DNA of 64,000 bases from Lichenibacterium minor (GTDB taxonomy: Bacteria > Pseudomonadota > Alphaproteobacteria > Rhizobiales > Beijerinckiaceae): positions 124,001 through 188,000 of the forward strand of contig NZ_QYBB01000008.1 in the NCBI RefSeq assembly GCF_004137685.1, read 5' to 3'. This document shows positions 45,245 to 55,359 of the stretch, piece by piece. The notes below the pieces were generated by a model that saw only the letters and a program-made list of their open reading frames with translations, made no database searches and was not told the origin of the DNA. The position numbers and the translations under genes were made by a program. The first letter of the stretch is position 1. Each line of letters starts with the position of its first letter.

Positions 45245-46036
45245 TCAGTCCAGCCAGGCCTTCACGGCCGCGGCATAGCTGCCGTCGAGCTGCTTGCCGT
45301 GGATGTACTGGTCGACGAAGAGCTTGAAGGCGATGTCGCGCGGCAGCAGCCACGCCTTTTCGGAGCGGTCGAAGGGGCGGTCGGGATGGATGGCGCAGAG
45401 GCCCGGGTTCAGCTTCTGCTGCAGCCGCGTTTCCACGCCGTCGGTGATCATCACGTCGGCCCGGCCCTCCGCCACCTCGCGAAAGATCGTCCGGTTGTCG
45501 GGAAACAGGACGATCTGCGCCGCATGCAGATGCGCCCGGTCGAACCGCTCGTTGGTGCCGCCGGGGTTCACGGCCACGCGCACCTCCGGCCGGTCGATGG
45601 CGTCGAGCCCGTCGTATTTCGCGGCGTCGGCGCAGCGCGCGATGGCGGCCTTGCCGTCGACGTCCGTCGGCACGGAGAAGAAGCCGGCGCGCTGGCGGTC
45701 GAGCGTCACCGACACGCCGCCCGCCAGCACGTCGAACCGGCCGGCGGCGAAATCGGCCATCAGCGTCGGCCAGCTCGTCTTCACGAAGACCGGCTCGGCG
45801 CCGAGCGCGTGGGCGAGCCCCGTCGTGAGGTCGACGTCGAGGCCCGAGAAGGCGCCGGTCGCGGGATCCTGCACGCCGAAGGGCTTGTAGTCCCCGGGCA
45901 GGCCGACGCGGAGCTGGTGGGACGCGACGACCCGGTCGAGCAGCGTCCCCGGGGCGGGAACGTCCTCTGCGCAGGCCGCCCCGCCGGCGACGAGCGCCAG
46001 CGCCGCCACCATCGATCTCGCCCCGTGTTTCGCCAT
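45245..46036 (-). CDS. Periplasmic cyclohexadienyl dehydratase-like (PheC-type) solute-binding protein
   Basis: A 263-residue protein with signal peptide (MVAALALVAGGAACA) and a type II periplasmic-binding fold. LRVGLPGDYKPFGVQDPATG, FVKTSWPTLMADF, NPGGTNERFDRAHL and PDNRTIFREVAEGRADVMIT are close to PheC/AroQ-group cyclohexadienyl dehydratases, which turn prephenate or arogenate into phenylpyruvate or phenylalanine. A plain amino-acid binding role remains possible. The start is ATG 46036. The window also holds a cytoplasmic PheA at 54472-55329. Confidence 0.8.
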   Translation of the reverse strand: MAKHGARSMVAALALVAGGAACAEDVPAPGTLLDRVVASHQLRVGLPGDYKPFGVQDPATGAFSGLDVDLTTGLAHALGAEPVFVKTSWPTLMADFAAGRFDVLAGGVSVTLDRQRAGFFSVPTDVDGKAAIARCADAAKYDGLDAIDRPEVRVAVNPGGTNERFDRAHLHAAQIVLFPDNRTIFREVAEGRADVMITDGVETRLQQKLNPGLCAIHPDRPFDRSEKAWLLPRDIAFKLFVDQYIHGKQLDGSYAAAVKAWLD

Positions 46037-46231
46037 CGCCGGATGCTCCCCTGAACCGCGCGCAGAATGGACCGCCGACGCGGCGGGGTCGACCGTCCCC
46101 GGGGGCGCGCCCCATCGAGCCGGGTCGCGCGATCGGCGTTCATCCACAACTTTGCGACAATCCGGCGCAGCGCCGCGGAACCTGGGCAGGATCGGCGCAT
46201 TGAGGCAGGACTGTGCTAGGGGGTTCGTCCG

Positions 46232-46405
46232 ATGCTCAAATGGGCTCTGATTTTCTTCATCATTTCGATCGTCGCCGGCGTGTTCGGGTTCGGCGGCATC
46301 TCGGCGGGCGCCGCCGACATCGCCAAGATCCTGTTCTACATCTTCGTCGTGATCTTCGTGATCTTCCTGATCCTGGGCGTGATGGCCGGCAAGGCCGTGA
46401 CCTGA
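46232..46405 (+). CDS. DUF1328 small membrane protein
   Basis: A 57-residue protein with two hydrophobic helices: [20 protein letters not shown] and the following [21 protein letters not shown]. This is the usual length and sequence style of DUF1328/YtjA proteins, found widely in Proteobacteria with unknown role. ATG 46232 is the start. It is divergent from the PheC-like gene by 195 bases, and is followed by a strong terminator. Confidence 0.92.
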   Translation: MLKWALIFFIISIVAGVFGFGGISAGAADIAKILFYIFVVIFVIFLILGVMAGKAVT

Positions 46406-46430
46406 CGCTTCACGCATCGGCCGATACGCA

Positions 46431-46456
46431 AAAGGGGCGCCGCGAGGCGCCCCTTT
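46431..46456. terminator. Bidirectional intrinsic terminator between DUF1328 and a small minus-strand gene
   Basis: Perfect 11-bp arms AAAGGGGCGCC (46431-46441) and GGCGCCCCTTT (46446-46456) around a GCGA tetraloop. The A-run and T-run at the ends make it a two-way terminator. Confidence 0.85.
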
Positions 46457-46477
46457 CTCGTCCTGCCTCCCTGCCGT

Positions 46478-46711
46478 TCAGGTCTTGGAGCGGCGCGGCG
46501 ACAGGTTGACGACCTTGCGGTCGCGGTCGGCGGGCAGGTCCTCGCGCTCCGGGTCGTCGGGATCGTCGTCCTCGGGCCCGTCGTTCTCCCACAGCGACAG
46601 GCTCTGGACGAGGTTGGCGTCCGCGTCGATCACCACCGACACTTCGAGGTCCACCACCTCGGCGTCCTGCGGGAAGCGGCTCAGGTGCTCGATCAGCTTG
46701 GCGACCGTCAT
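46478..46711 (-). CDS. Small acidic protein, unknown
   Basis: A 77-residue protein from ATG 46711 (or 83 residues from ATG 46729, which has GGAG four bases upstream). The start MTVAKLIEHLSRFPQDAEVV resembles short phage-type and housekeeping proteins of the same opening, but I cannot name the family. Residues 45-65 are a run of Asp, Glu and Pro; the tail is basic (RKVVNLSPRRSKT). It is divergent from polA by 125 bases. Confidence 0.6.
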   Translation of the reverse strand: MTVAKLIEHLSRFPQDAEVVDLEVSVVIDADANLVQSLSLWENDGPEDDDPDDPEREDLPADRDRKVVNLSPRRSKT

Positions 46712-46836
46712 GACTCGTTCTTCGCCCATCGCATCGCACTCCACGTTTCGCGGGTGAGCCTTAGCACATCGCCGCGGGCGGCTCGCCTCCGGCGTCGTTC
46801 CGTGGAATGAAGCACGCGGAACCGAGGAACCCCGCC

Positions 46837-49800
46837 ATGGCCCAGAACCGCCCCGTCGCCGCCGGCGACCACGTCTTCCTGGTGGACGCCTCGGCCTTCA
46901 TCTTCCGCGCCTATTTCCAATCCATCCGCCAGGACCAGAAATACAATTACCGCTCCGACAAGCTGCCCACCGGCGCGGTCCGGCTCTTCGCCACCAAGCT
47001 GCTGCAGTTCGTGCGCGAGGGCGCCATGGGCACGATGCCCACCCACCTCGCCGTAATCTTCGACAAGAGCGAGAACTCGTTCCGCAAGGAGCTCTTCCCC
47101 GCCTACAAGGCGCACCGCAGCGAGCCGCCGGAAGACCTCGTGCCGCAGTTCCACCTGATGCGCGAAGCCGTCCGCGCCTTCGGCATGGTGCCGGTGGAGC
47201 AGGCCACCTACGAGGCCGACGACCTCATCGCCACCTACGCCCGCCACGCCCGCGAGGCCGGCGCCGACGTCACGATCGTGTCGCCCGACAAGGACCTGAT
47301 GCAGGTCGTGGGCGAAGGCGTGTCCATGTACGACCCCGCGTCCGGCGTGCCGGGCGCCGCCGGCGCCCGCGACGAGCGGCTGATCGGCGTCGACGAGGTG
47401 ATGGCCTATTTCGGCGTCGGGCCCGAGCGCGTGGTGGACGTGCAGGCGCTGGCGGGCGATTCCACCGACAACGTGCCGGGCGCGCCCGGCATCGGCATCA
47501 AGACCGCCGCGCAGCTGATCAACGAATACGGTGACCTCGACGCCCTGATGGCCCGCGCCGCCGAGATCAAGCAACCGAAGCGCCGCGAAGCCCTCACCCT
47601 GCCCGAGAACGTCGAGCGCATCCGCGTGTCGCGCGAGCTGGTGAAGCTTTGCGACACCGTGGAGGTGAACGTGCCGCTCGACGCGCTGCGGCTGCCCCGC
47701 ACGGAGGGCGAGAAGCTCGTGGCCTTCTGCAAGGCGCTGGAGTTCACCACGCTGACGCGCCGCATCGGCGAGTTCTACGGCGTCGAGCCCGGCGAGGTGG
47801 AGCCGGACGACCGGCTCGTCGGCCCCGGCGGCTGGCGCACCCGCCACGGCGCGCCCGCCGCCCCCGTCGAGGAGGGCGGCGGCATCATCGCCACCGGCGA
47901 AGCCCCGGCGGAGCCCGCCGAGCATCGCGACGCCGCCGCCATCGCGGCGGCCCTGCCGAAGCTCGACGGCCCCGCGACGCTGGCCGCCGCGCGCGCCGCC
48001 GAAATGCGCGCCCTGCCGTTCGACCACGCGAAATACCGCACGATCACCACGCTGGACGCGCTCGACGCCGCCATCGCGCAGGCGCGCGAGGCGGGCGTGG
48101 TGGCGGTCGACACCGAAACGACCTCGCTCGACGCCCGGGTGGCGGAGCTCGTCGGCGTGGCGCTCGCCATCGCGCCCGGCGAGGCCGTCTATATCCCGGT
48201 CGGCCACCTCGCCCCCCCTCCCCCGGCCCCGCCGCCCGCGCCGAAGAAGACCAAGAAGGAGAAGGCCGCCGCCGAAGCCGCCGGGCTCTTCGCCGCGGAC
48301 GCGCCCGCGCCCGCCGCCGCCGAGGCCGCCGCGCCCGTTCAGCTGGAGCTGCGCGACGTGATCGACCGGCTGCGCCCCCTCCTCCAGGCGCCGGACGTGC
48401 TGAAGGTGGCGCAGAACATGAAGTACGATTGGCTGGTCTTCGCCAGCCACGGCATCACGGTGGCGCCCTTCGACGACACGATGCTGATGTCCTACGTGCT
48501 CGATGCCGCCGCGACCGTCGACACCCACGGCATGGACCAGCTCGCCAAGCGCCACCTCGGCCACGAGCCGATCCCCTTCAAGGAGGTGGCGGGCTCGGGC
48601 AAGAGCTTCGTCGGCTTCGCCCGCGTGGCCCTCGACAAGGCCACCGCCTACGCGGCCGAGGACGCCGACGTGACGCTGCGGCTGTGGCGCGTGCTGAAGC
48701 CGCGCCTCCCCGCCGAAAGCATGACCCAGGTCTACGAGACGCTGGAGCGCCCGCTGGTGCCCGCCCTGGCCCGCATGGAGCGGCGCGGCATCGCCATCGA
48801 CGCCGACATCCTGTCCCGCCTGTCGGGCGACTTCGCCCAAACCATGGCGCGGCTGGAATCGGAGATCCACGAGGCGGCGGGCGAGCCGTTCAACCTCGGC
48901 TCGCCGAAGCAGCTCGGCGACATCCTGTTCGGCAAGATGGGCCTGCCCGGCGCCAAGAAGACCGCCACCGGCGCCTGGTCGACCTCCGCCCAGGTGCTCG
49001 ACGAGCTGGCCGAGACCGGCAACGGCTTCGCCAAGCTGATGCTGGAATGGCGGCAGGTGTCGAAGCTCAAGGCCACCTACACCGACGCCCTGCCGACCTT
49101 CGCCGACCGCGGGCGCGTCCACACCTCCTTCGCCCTGGCGGCCACCACCACCGGCCGCCTGTCGTCGTCGGACCCGAACATCCAGAACATCCCGGTGCGG
49201 ACCGAGGCGGGGCGCAAGATCCGCACCGCCTTCGTGTCGGAGCCGGGGCACAAGCTGGTGTCGGCCGACTATTCCCAAATCGAACTGCGACTGCTCGCCC
49301 ACATCGCCGACATCCCGCAGCTGAAGCAGGCCTTCGCGGAAGGGCGGGACATCCACGCCACCACGGCCTCCGAAATGTTCGGCGTGCCGCTGGCCGAGAT
49401 GACCGGCGAGGTGCGGCGGCGCGCCAAGGCGATCAACTTCGGCATCATCTACGGCATCTCGGCCTTCGGCTTGGCCAACCAGCTGTCGATCGGGCGGCAG
49501 GAGGCGGGCGACTACATCAAGACCTATTTCGAGCGGTTCCCCGGCATCCGCGACTACATGGAAGCGACGAAGAAGACCGCACGGGCGCAGGGGTTCGTGA
49601 CGACGCTGTTCGGCCGCAAGTGCCACTACCCGCGCATCAACGCCTCGAACCCGTCGGAGCGGGCCTTCAACGAGCGCGCGGCGATCAACATGCCGATCCA
49701 GGGCACGGCCGCGGACATCATCCGCCGCGCCATGGTGCGGATGGACGGGGCGCTGCAGGCCGAGAAGCTCGAAGCGAAGATGCTGCTGCAGGTCCACGAC

Positions 49801-49953
49801 GAGCTGGTGTTCGAGATCGCCGACGCCGAGGTCGAGCGCGCCATCCCGGTGATCAAGCGCGTGATGGTGGAAGCGCCGCATCCGGCGGTGTCGCTGTCCG
49901 TGCCCCTCGCCGTCGAGGCGGGCGCGGCGCACAACTGGGACGAGGCGCACTGA
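46837..49953 (+). CDS. polA: DNA polymerase I
   Basis: A 1038-residue DNA polymerase I with all three domains. The 5'-3' exonuclease domain (about 1-330) has VFLVDASAFIFRAYFQ and VSPDKDLMQVV. The 3'-5' exonuclease domain (about 400-610) keeps the catalytic DTETTSLD (Asp425, Glu427). The polymerase domain has motif A SADYSQIELRLLAHIAD and motif C LQVHDELVFEI. A 40-residue Pro/Ala/Lys low-complexity insert breaks the 3'-5' exonuclease domain near 459-500. The start ATG 46837 has GAGGAA eight bases upstream. Its stop codon begins copy B of the dispersed repeat. Confidence 0.98.
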   Translation: MAQNRPVAAGDHVFLVDASAFIFRAYFQSIRQDQKYNYRSDKLPTGAVRLFATKLLQFVREGAMGTMPTHLAVIFDKSENSFRKELFPAYKAHRSEPPEDLVPQFHLMREAVRAFGMVPVEQATYEADDLIATYARHAREAGADVTIVSPDKDLMQVVGEGVSMYDPASGVPGAAGARDERLIGVDEVMAYFGVGPERVVDVQALAGDSTDNVPGAPGIGIKTAAQLINEYGDLDALMARAAEIKQPKRREALTLPENVERIRVSRELVKLCDTVEVNVPLDALRLPRTEGEKLVAFCKALEFTTLTRRIGEFYGVEPGEVEPDDRLVGPGGWRTRHGAPAAPVEEGGGIIATGEAPAEPAEHRDAAAIAAALPKLDGPATLAAARAAEMRALPFDHAKYRTITTLDALDAAIAQAREAGVVAVDTETTSLDARVAELVGVALAIAPGEAVYIPVGHLAPPPPAPPPAPKKTKKEKAAAEAAGLFAADAPAPAAAEAAAPVQLELRDVIDRLRPLLQAPDVLKVAQNMKYDWLVFASHGITVAPFDDTMLMSYVLDAAATVDTHGMDQLAKRHLGHEPIPFKEVAGSGKSFVGFARVALDKATAYAAEDADVTLRLWRVLKPRLPAESMTQVYETLERPLVPALARMERRGIAIDADILSRLSGDFAQTMARLESEIHEAAGEPFNLGSPKQLGDILFGKMGLPGAKKTATGAWSTSAQVLDELAETGNGFAKLMLEWRQVSKLKATYTDALPTFADRGRVHTSFALAATTTGRLSSSDPNIQNIPVRTEAGRKIRTAFVSEPGHKLVSADYSQIELRLLAHIADIPQLKQAFAEGRDIHATTASEMFGVPLAEMTGEVRRRAKAINFGIIYGISAFGLANQLSIGRQEAGDYIKTYFERFPGIRDYMEATKKTARAQGFVTTLFGRKCHYPRINASNPSERAFNERAAINMPIQGTAADIIRRAMVRMDGALQAEKLEAKMLLQVHDELVFEIADAEVERAIPVIKRVMVEAPHPAVSLSVPLAVEAGAAHNWDEAH

Positions 49954-50080
49954 GAGTTTGTGAATGAATGCCCGTCTAGCGGAAACTGAGGGAAATTTCC
50001 CTCAGGTTTTCCAAGGGGCATTCAGGCCCAAGTTCGATACATCGACACAGTCTGAAGCCGGCGTCCGGCATGGGCCCGCG
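49950..50080 (+). repeat. Dispersed structured repeat, copy B
   Basis: This copy starts at the polA stop codon with the same 24 bases as copy A. Outer arms TGAATGCCC (49965-49973) and GGGCATTCA (50016-50024) pair perfectly, enclosing a perfect 20-bp palindrome (49986-50005, half-site CTGAGGGAAA). Similarity to copy A continues through TTCAGGC, CGATACAT and GGCATGGGCC. The palindrome may act as a terminator for polA. The rest of the gap to the rpoH end (50081-50291) has no recognisable gene or motif. Confidence 0.7.
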
Positions 50081-50291
50081 CCAGCCCCGCCATGCCGGGC
50101 CTGCCCCGGGACCGGGCGGTGCGGCCGGGCACGATGCCGACAGGTCCCGCCCCGTCGGATCGCCTGGATCCCGGGTCTCCGCGTCGCCCGGAACGGCACT
50201 GTCGAGACCAATGTCTCAGCCGGCGACAGAGCCGCATCGGGGCCCCGCCCCTAAAGCCGCCGAGAGGCCTCAGCCCCTCGAAAACCCGGAA

Positions 50292-51182
<891 letters not shown>

Positions 51183-51309
51183 GGTCGCTCTCCCCGGGTG
51201 GTCCAGGTGAGATACGCGGCAGCCTTGCGAAGGTTTCAGATCCCGTTAGGGTTCGGCCGGGATGCACTGCGGCAAACTCGCCCCTGGTCGATCTGGTGCG
51301 CTCGCCCGG

Positions 51310-52827
51310 CTATTCAACCACGATCTTGTAGCGCCGCGCCGCTTCGAGCTGGGTCCCCTCAAGGCCGTTCAGCGTTTCGAAGGTTTCGAGCGGGTGGTCC
51401 GGCACCGCCATGCGGGACGCGAAGGCGTCCGCCCCCTCCCCGGCGGCCGCGGTCGCCACCGACACCCGCATCGGCTTCACGTCGCGCGCGTCCTCGGGCG
51501 TGACGCGGCGGAACGTGTCGATGCTGTCGCGGAACCGCCGGTCGGCGTCCGGCGTCAGGTCCTTGGCGGCGAAGGTCAGGCGGTACACGTCGTTGCCGAC
51601 CCTGATGGCGGCCAGCCGGAACGACCAGGCATCCGCCTTGGCGGTGGCCGTGACGGCGTCGAGCCCGTTGACCTTCAGCGCCTCGGCGGGGCTCGCCTGC
51701 AGCCCGTCGATCCAGCCCTTGGCGATGAAGCTGTCGAGCGTCTGCCCGGGGGCGAGCTTCAAGCTGTCGAGCCGCAGCGCTTCGGTGCCGGCCGGCGTCA
51801 CGCCCAGCACCGCCTGGGCCGAGTTCTCGAGCACGAAGTCGTCCGGCGCCGTGAAGGCAAAGCCGAGCTTCGGGTGGATGAAGCGCCGGCCGCGCACGAA
51901 GCCCTGCGCGGGGTCGTCGCCGTACAGGATGCCGTCGATGGCGGCGAGATAGCGGTCGTGGCCCGTTTCGCCGATGCCGGGCGCCGAAATCCCGCGCGCC
52001 ACCGCCACCGCATGGGCGACGCGCTCTGGCGTCGAGGGGTGGGTCGCCATCATGTCGGGCTTGGCGTCGGCGCCGGGGTGGAGCGACTGGCGCAGGTCCG
52101 TGGCCCGGCCGAGCGACACTAGGAAGCGCGACGCCGCGAAAGGGTCGTAGCCCGCCTTGGCGATGACCCGGATGCCCACCTGGTCGGCGTCCATCTCCTG
52201 CTGGCGCGAGAAGGCCGCGAGGGAGAACTGGGCGTAGTTCTGGAAATTCCTCTGGCGGCTCTGGTCGTCGATGACCGAGGCCGCCTTCGCGATCACGGCC
52301 GAGTTGCGCTCGATCTCGGCGCGGCGCAGCGCGTGACGTTCGGTGACGTGGGCGATCTCGTGCGCCATCACGGCGGCGACCTCGCTCGTGTCGTTGGCCA
52401 GCGCCAGCAGCCCGCGCGACACGAAGATGTCGCCCGACGGCAGCGCGAAGGCGTTGACGACCGGCGAGTTCAGCACCGTGACGCGATACACTTGGCTCGG
52501 CGTGTCCGAGGCGGCGGCGAGCTTCACCAGCACGTCGTCGAGGAAGTGTTCCGTGGCGGGGGCGCGGTAGTCGCCCCCGTAGAAGCCCAGGAGCTGCTTG
52601 CGCTCGCGCGCCGCCGGCGTGTCGACGCCCGTGGTGCGCGGCGCCGCCGGCGGCAGCGGCACCGTCAGGGCGGCGGGGATGGGCTGGACCCTGTCCTCCA
52701 TCGTGCCCGCGCAGCCCGCGAGCAGCAGGGCCGCCAGGGCGGATGCGGCAGCGGCGCGCACCCGGGCCGCCGGGGCGCGGGGCGCGCTCCGGAAACCGTG
52801 GTGGCTCGATTCCGCTGCCGTCGCCAT
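51310..52827 (-). CDS. Lipoprotein M48-family metalloprotease
   Basis: A 505-residue periplasmic zinc protease. A lipobox (LLLAGC, cleavage before the Cys) follows the N-terminal hydrophobic segment. The zinc motif HEIAH is in AAVMAHEIAHVTERHAL, and the third ligand is the Glu in QQEMDADQVG, as in BepA/LoiP and related outer-membrane quality-control proteases. A C-terminal domain of about 200 residues without motif follows. The start ATG 52827 is preferred; the frame is open to 52857. It is transcribed on the same strand as the cytochrome gene upstream, across a hairpin. Confidence 0.9.
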   Translation of the reverse strand: MATAAESSHHGFRSAPRAPAARVRAAAASALAALLLAGCAGTMEDRVQPIPAALTVPLPPAAPRTTGVDTPAARERKQLLGFYGGDYRAPATEHFLDDVLVKLAAASDTPSQVYRVTVLNSPVVNAFALPSGDIFVSRGLLALANDTSEVAAVMAHEIAHVTERHALRRAEIERNSAVIAKAASVIDDQSRQRNFQNYAQFSLAAFSRQQEMDADQVGIRVIAKAGYDPFAASRFLVSLGRATDLRQSLHPGADAKPDMMATHPSTPERVAHAVAVARGISAPGIGETGHDRYLAAIDGILYGDDPAQGFVRGRRFIHPKLGFAFTAPDDFVLENSAQAVLGVTPAGTEALRLDSLKLAPGQTLDSFIAKGWIDGLQASPAEALKVNGLDAVTATAKADAWSFRLAAIRVGNDVYRLTFAAKDLTPDADRRFRDSIDTFRRVTPEDARDVKPMRVSVATAAAGEGADAFASRMAVPDHPLETFETLNGLEGTQLEAARRYKIVVE

Positions 52828-52925
52828 CCCGAGTCGGTCGCCCCGTGTCCGCCGCATCGCCCCTGTCTAGCGGGGCTCCGGCGGGGGCGTCCAGTGTTTC
52901 GCGGGCGCGGGTGGCCAGCCGCGGC

Positions 52926-52942
52926 GGCCCGCATCGCGGGCC
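52926..52942 (-). terminator. Short hairpin after the cytochrome c gene
   Basis: Perfect 7-bp arms GGCCCGC (52926-52932) and GCGGGCC (52936-52942) with a 3-base loop, between the cytochrome c stop and the M48 gene start on the minus strand. No T-tract. Confidence 0.45.
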
Positions 52943-52981
52943 CGCTTCCGCGTCCCCGGGTGCAACCGGCGCGGGGCGGCC

Positions 52982-53584
52982 TCAGCCCTTCTTGGCGGGC
53001 TCCGTCGACGCCGGCAGGGCGTCGGCGGGCGCGGCATCGGTGACGGCCGGCAGGGGCTGCGGGTTGTCCGACAGGGTGTGGAGGTAGTCGAGGATGTCGG
53101 CGCGCTTCTGCGGGTCCTCTTCGCCCGCATAGGTCATCTTGGTGCCGGGGGCATAGCCCTTGGGCGACGTGATGAAGGCGTTGATCTTGTCCAGCGTCCA
53201 GTCGCCGCCCTTGCCCTTGATGGCTTCCGAATAGCCGAAGCCCGCCACGCCGCCGACCGGGCGGCCGAGGACGCCCCACAGCGGGGGGCCGACCTTGGCG
53301 GCGGCGCCCTTCTCGAAATTGTGGCAGGCCCCGCAGGCCTTGGCGAGCGAGGCGCCCTTCTCGACGCTGGCCGAGGCGAGCAGCACGGGCAGGGGCTTGG
53401 CGGGCGCCGCGGTCTTGCTGTCGCCGGCGCCGGCGGTTTCGGCCGCCGCCAGGGGCAGGTCGTAGCCCGGCTTGCCGGGCTCGGCCGGGGAATACAGCCA
53501 GCCGGCGAGAAGGCCCAACCCCATGGTCGCTAGGAGGGTGCCGAGCACGCCGCCGGCGACCTTGTTGACCTCGAACGAATCCAT
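52982..53584 (-). CDS. Membrane-anchored c-type cytochrome
   Basis: A 200-residue cytochrome c. An N-terminal hydrophobic helix ([22 protein letters not shown]) anchors it. The soluble heme domain has one attachment site C-x-x-C-H (Cys-Gly-Ala-Cys-His at about 84-88) and an axial Met in PGTKMTYAG, as in class I CycM-like cytochromes. A Pro/Ala-rich linker and tail flank it. It likely passes electrons between the bc1 complex and oxidase. Start is ATG 53584; kdsB starts 160 bases away on the other strand. Confidence 0.93.
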   Translation of the reverse strand: MDSFEVNKVAGGVLGTLLATMGLGLLAGWLYSPAEPGKPGYDLPLAAAETAGAGDSKTAAPAKPLPVLLASASVEKGASLAKACGACHNFEKGAAAKVGPPLWGVLGRPVGGVAGFGYSEAIKGKGGDWTLDKINAFITSPKGYAPGTKMTYAGEEDPQKRADILDYLHTLSDNPQPLPAVTDAAPADALPASTEPAKKG

Positions 53585-53743
53585 GGCCGCGCCGTCCCCC
53601 GATCATCCCGGCGATGGCGCGTCGCGGACGGCCCCGCCTTTGGAGCCATTCAACACTTTGCCGTGAGCTTGGCAACACGTATAAGCGCGGCCCCGCACGC
53701 CATCTCGACCCCGAGTGGCCACCGTCCCGAGGGGTGCCAGCCC

Positions 53744-54475
53744 GTGAACCCCATCGTGCTGATCCCCGCCCGCCTGGCGGCGACCCGCCTGCCCGGCAAG
53801 CCGCTGCTCCCCATCGCGGGCGTCCCGATGGTCGTGCAGGTGTGGCGCCGCGCCCGCGAAGCCGACGTCGGCCCCGTGGTGGTCGCCACCGACGACCCCC
53901 GCATCGCCGCGGCCGTCGAGGCCGAGGGCGGCCGGGCCGCCCTGACCCGCGCCGACCACCCGTCCGGCACGGACCGCATCCACGAAGCCCTGGAGCTGGT
54001 CGACCCCGACGGGCGCCACGACACCGTGGTCAACCTGCAGGGCGACCTGCCGACCGTCGACCCGCGGATCGTCGGCGCGGCCCTGCTGCCCCTCGCCGAC
54101 CCCGATGTGGCGATGTCCACCCTCGCGGCCGTGATCGCGCGGGCCGAGGAGCGGGCGGACCCCAACGTCGTCAAGCTGGTGGGCAGCGAGGTCGCGCCGG
54201 GGCGCCTGCGGGCGCTCTACTTCACCCGCGCCACCGCGCCCTGGGGCGACGGGCCGCTGCACCACCACATCGGCCTCTACGCCTTCCGCCGCGCGGCGCT
54301 GCGGCGCTTCGTGGCGCTGCCGCCGTCCCCGCTCGAGCGGCGCGAGAAGCTCGAACAGCTGCGCGCGCTGGAAGCCGGGATGCGGATCGACGCCATGGTG
54401 GTGGACACGGTGCCGCTGGGCGTCGACAACCCCGCCGAACTCGCCCGCGCCCGCGCCATCCTGGAGCCAGCATGA
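53744..54475 (+). CDS. kdsB: 3-deoxy-manno-octulosonate cytidylyltransferase
   Basis: A 243-residue nucleotidyltransferase that makes CMP-KDO from CTP and KDO for lipopolysaccharide synthesis. The N-terminal [31 protein letters not shown] and STLAAVI blocks are family-typical. The start GTG 53744 gives normal length; an upstream ATG at 53663 lies in the cytochrome promoter region. The stop overlaps the pheA start as ATGA, so both are co-translated. Confidence 0.96.
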   Translation: MNPIVLIPARLAATRLPGKPLLPIAGVPMVVQVWRRAREADVGPVVVATDDPRIAAAVEAEGGRAALTRADHPSGTDRIHEALELVDPDGRHDTVVNLQGDLPTVDPRIVGAALLPLADPDVAMSTLAAVIARAEERADPNVVKLVGSEVAPGRLRALYFTRATAPWGDGPLHHHIGLYAFRRAALRRFVALPPSPLERREKLEQLRALEAGMRIDAMVVDTVPLGVDNPAELARARAILEPA

Positions 54476-55329
54476 ACACCCTCATCGCCTACCAGGGGGA
54501 GCCCGGCGCCTTCTCGCACCAGTCCTGCCAGGCCGTTTACCCGGACCGGCAGCCCCTGGCCTGCCCGACCTTCGAGGACGCCTTCGCGGCCGTGACGGAG
54601 GGGCGTGCCGCCCTCGCCATGATCCCCATCGACAATTCGATCGCGGGCCGGGTCGCCGACATCCACGCGCTGCTGCCGAAATCCGAGCTCAACATCGTGG
54701 GCGAGTTCTTTCTGCCCGTGCACTTCCAGCTGATGGGGGTGCCGGGCGCGCGGATCGAGGAGCTTCGCACCGTGCAAAGCCACATCCACGCGCTGGGGCA
54801 GTGCCGCAAGCTGATCCGCCGCCTGGGCCTCAAGGCGCTCGTCGCCGGCGACACGGCCGGCTCGGCCCGGGAAGTGGCGGCCGCGGGCGACCGGAGCCGC
54901 GCTTCGCTGTCGCCGCGCCTCGCCGCCGGCATCTACGGGCTCGACATCCTCGCCGAGGACGTCGAGGACGAGGAGCACAACACGACGCGCTTCGTGGTGC
55001 TGTCGCGCGAGCCGTCCCCGGCCGCCGCGGGGGGCGGCCCCGTGGTGACCACCTTCATGTTCCGGGTGAAGAACCTTCCGGCGGCGCTCTACAAGGGGCT
55101 CGGCGGCTTCGCCACCAACGGCGTCAACATGACCAAGCTCGAATCCTACATGGTCGAGGGCGAGTTCACCGCCACGCAGTTCCTCGCCGACGTCGAGGGC
55201 CATCCGGACGACGACGCCGTGCGCCGCGCCTTCGACGAGCTGCAGTTCTTTTCCCGCGAGTTCCGCGTGCTCGGCACCTATCCGGCGCACCCCTTCCGGG
55301 TGGACAGCGCCCACGCCGAGCGGGACTGA
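54472..55329 (+). CDS. pheA: Prephenate dehydratase
   Basis: A 285-residue monofunctional prephenate dehydratase, which makes phenylpyruvate for phenylalanine synthesis. The catalytic domain has [23 protein letters not shown] and the conserved substrate motif [11 protein letters not shown] (near 162-172). The C-terminal ACT domain has [20 protein letters not shown] and senses phenylalanine. It lies directly after kdsB with a four-base overlap. A second, periplasmic PheC-like route may exist (45245-46036). Confidence 0.95.
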   Translation: MNTLIAYQGEPGAFSHQSCQAVYPDRQPLACPTFEDAFAAVTEGRAALAMIPIDNSIAGRVADIHALLPKSELNIVGEFFLPVHFQLMGVPGARIEELRTVQSHIHALGQCRKLIRRLGLKALVAGDTAGSAREVAAAGDRSRASLSPRLAAGIYGLDILAEDVEDEEHNTTRFVVLSREPSPAAAGGGPVVTTFMFRVKNLPAALYKGLGGFATNGVNMTKLESYMVEGEFTATQFLADVEGHPDDDAVRRAFDELQFFSREFRVLGTYPAHPFRVDSAHAERD

Positions 55330-55359
55330 GCGGGGCCGACCCCCATCGAAGGAAACGCC

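Noticed and set aside
46708..49950. A 1080-codon minus-strand frame opposite polA.
   Set aside because: Shadow of polA; no recognisable domain, and polA motifs are unambiguous.
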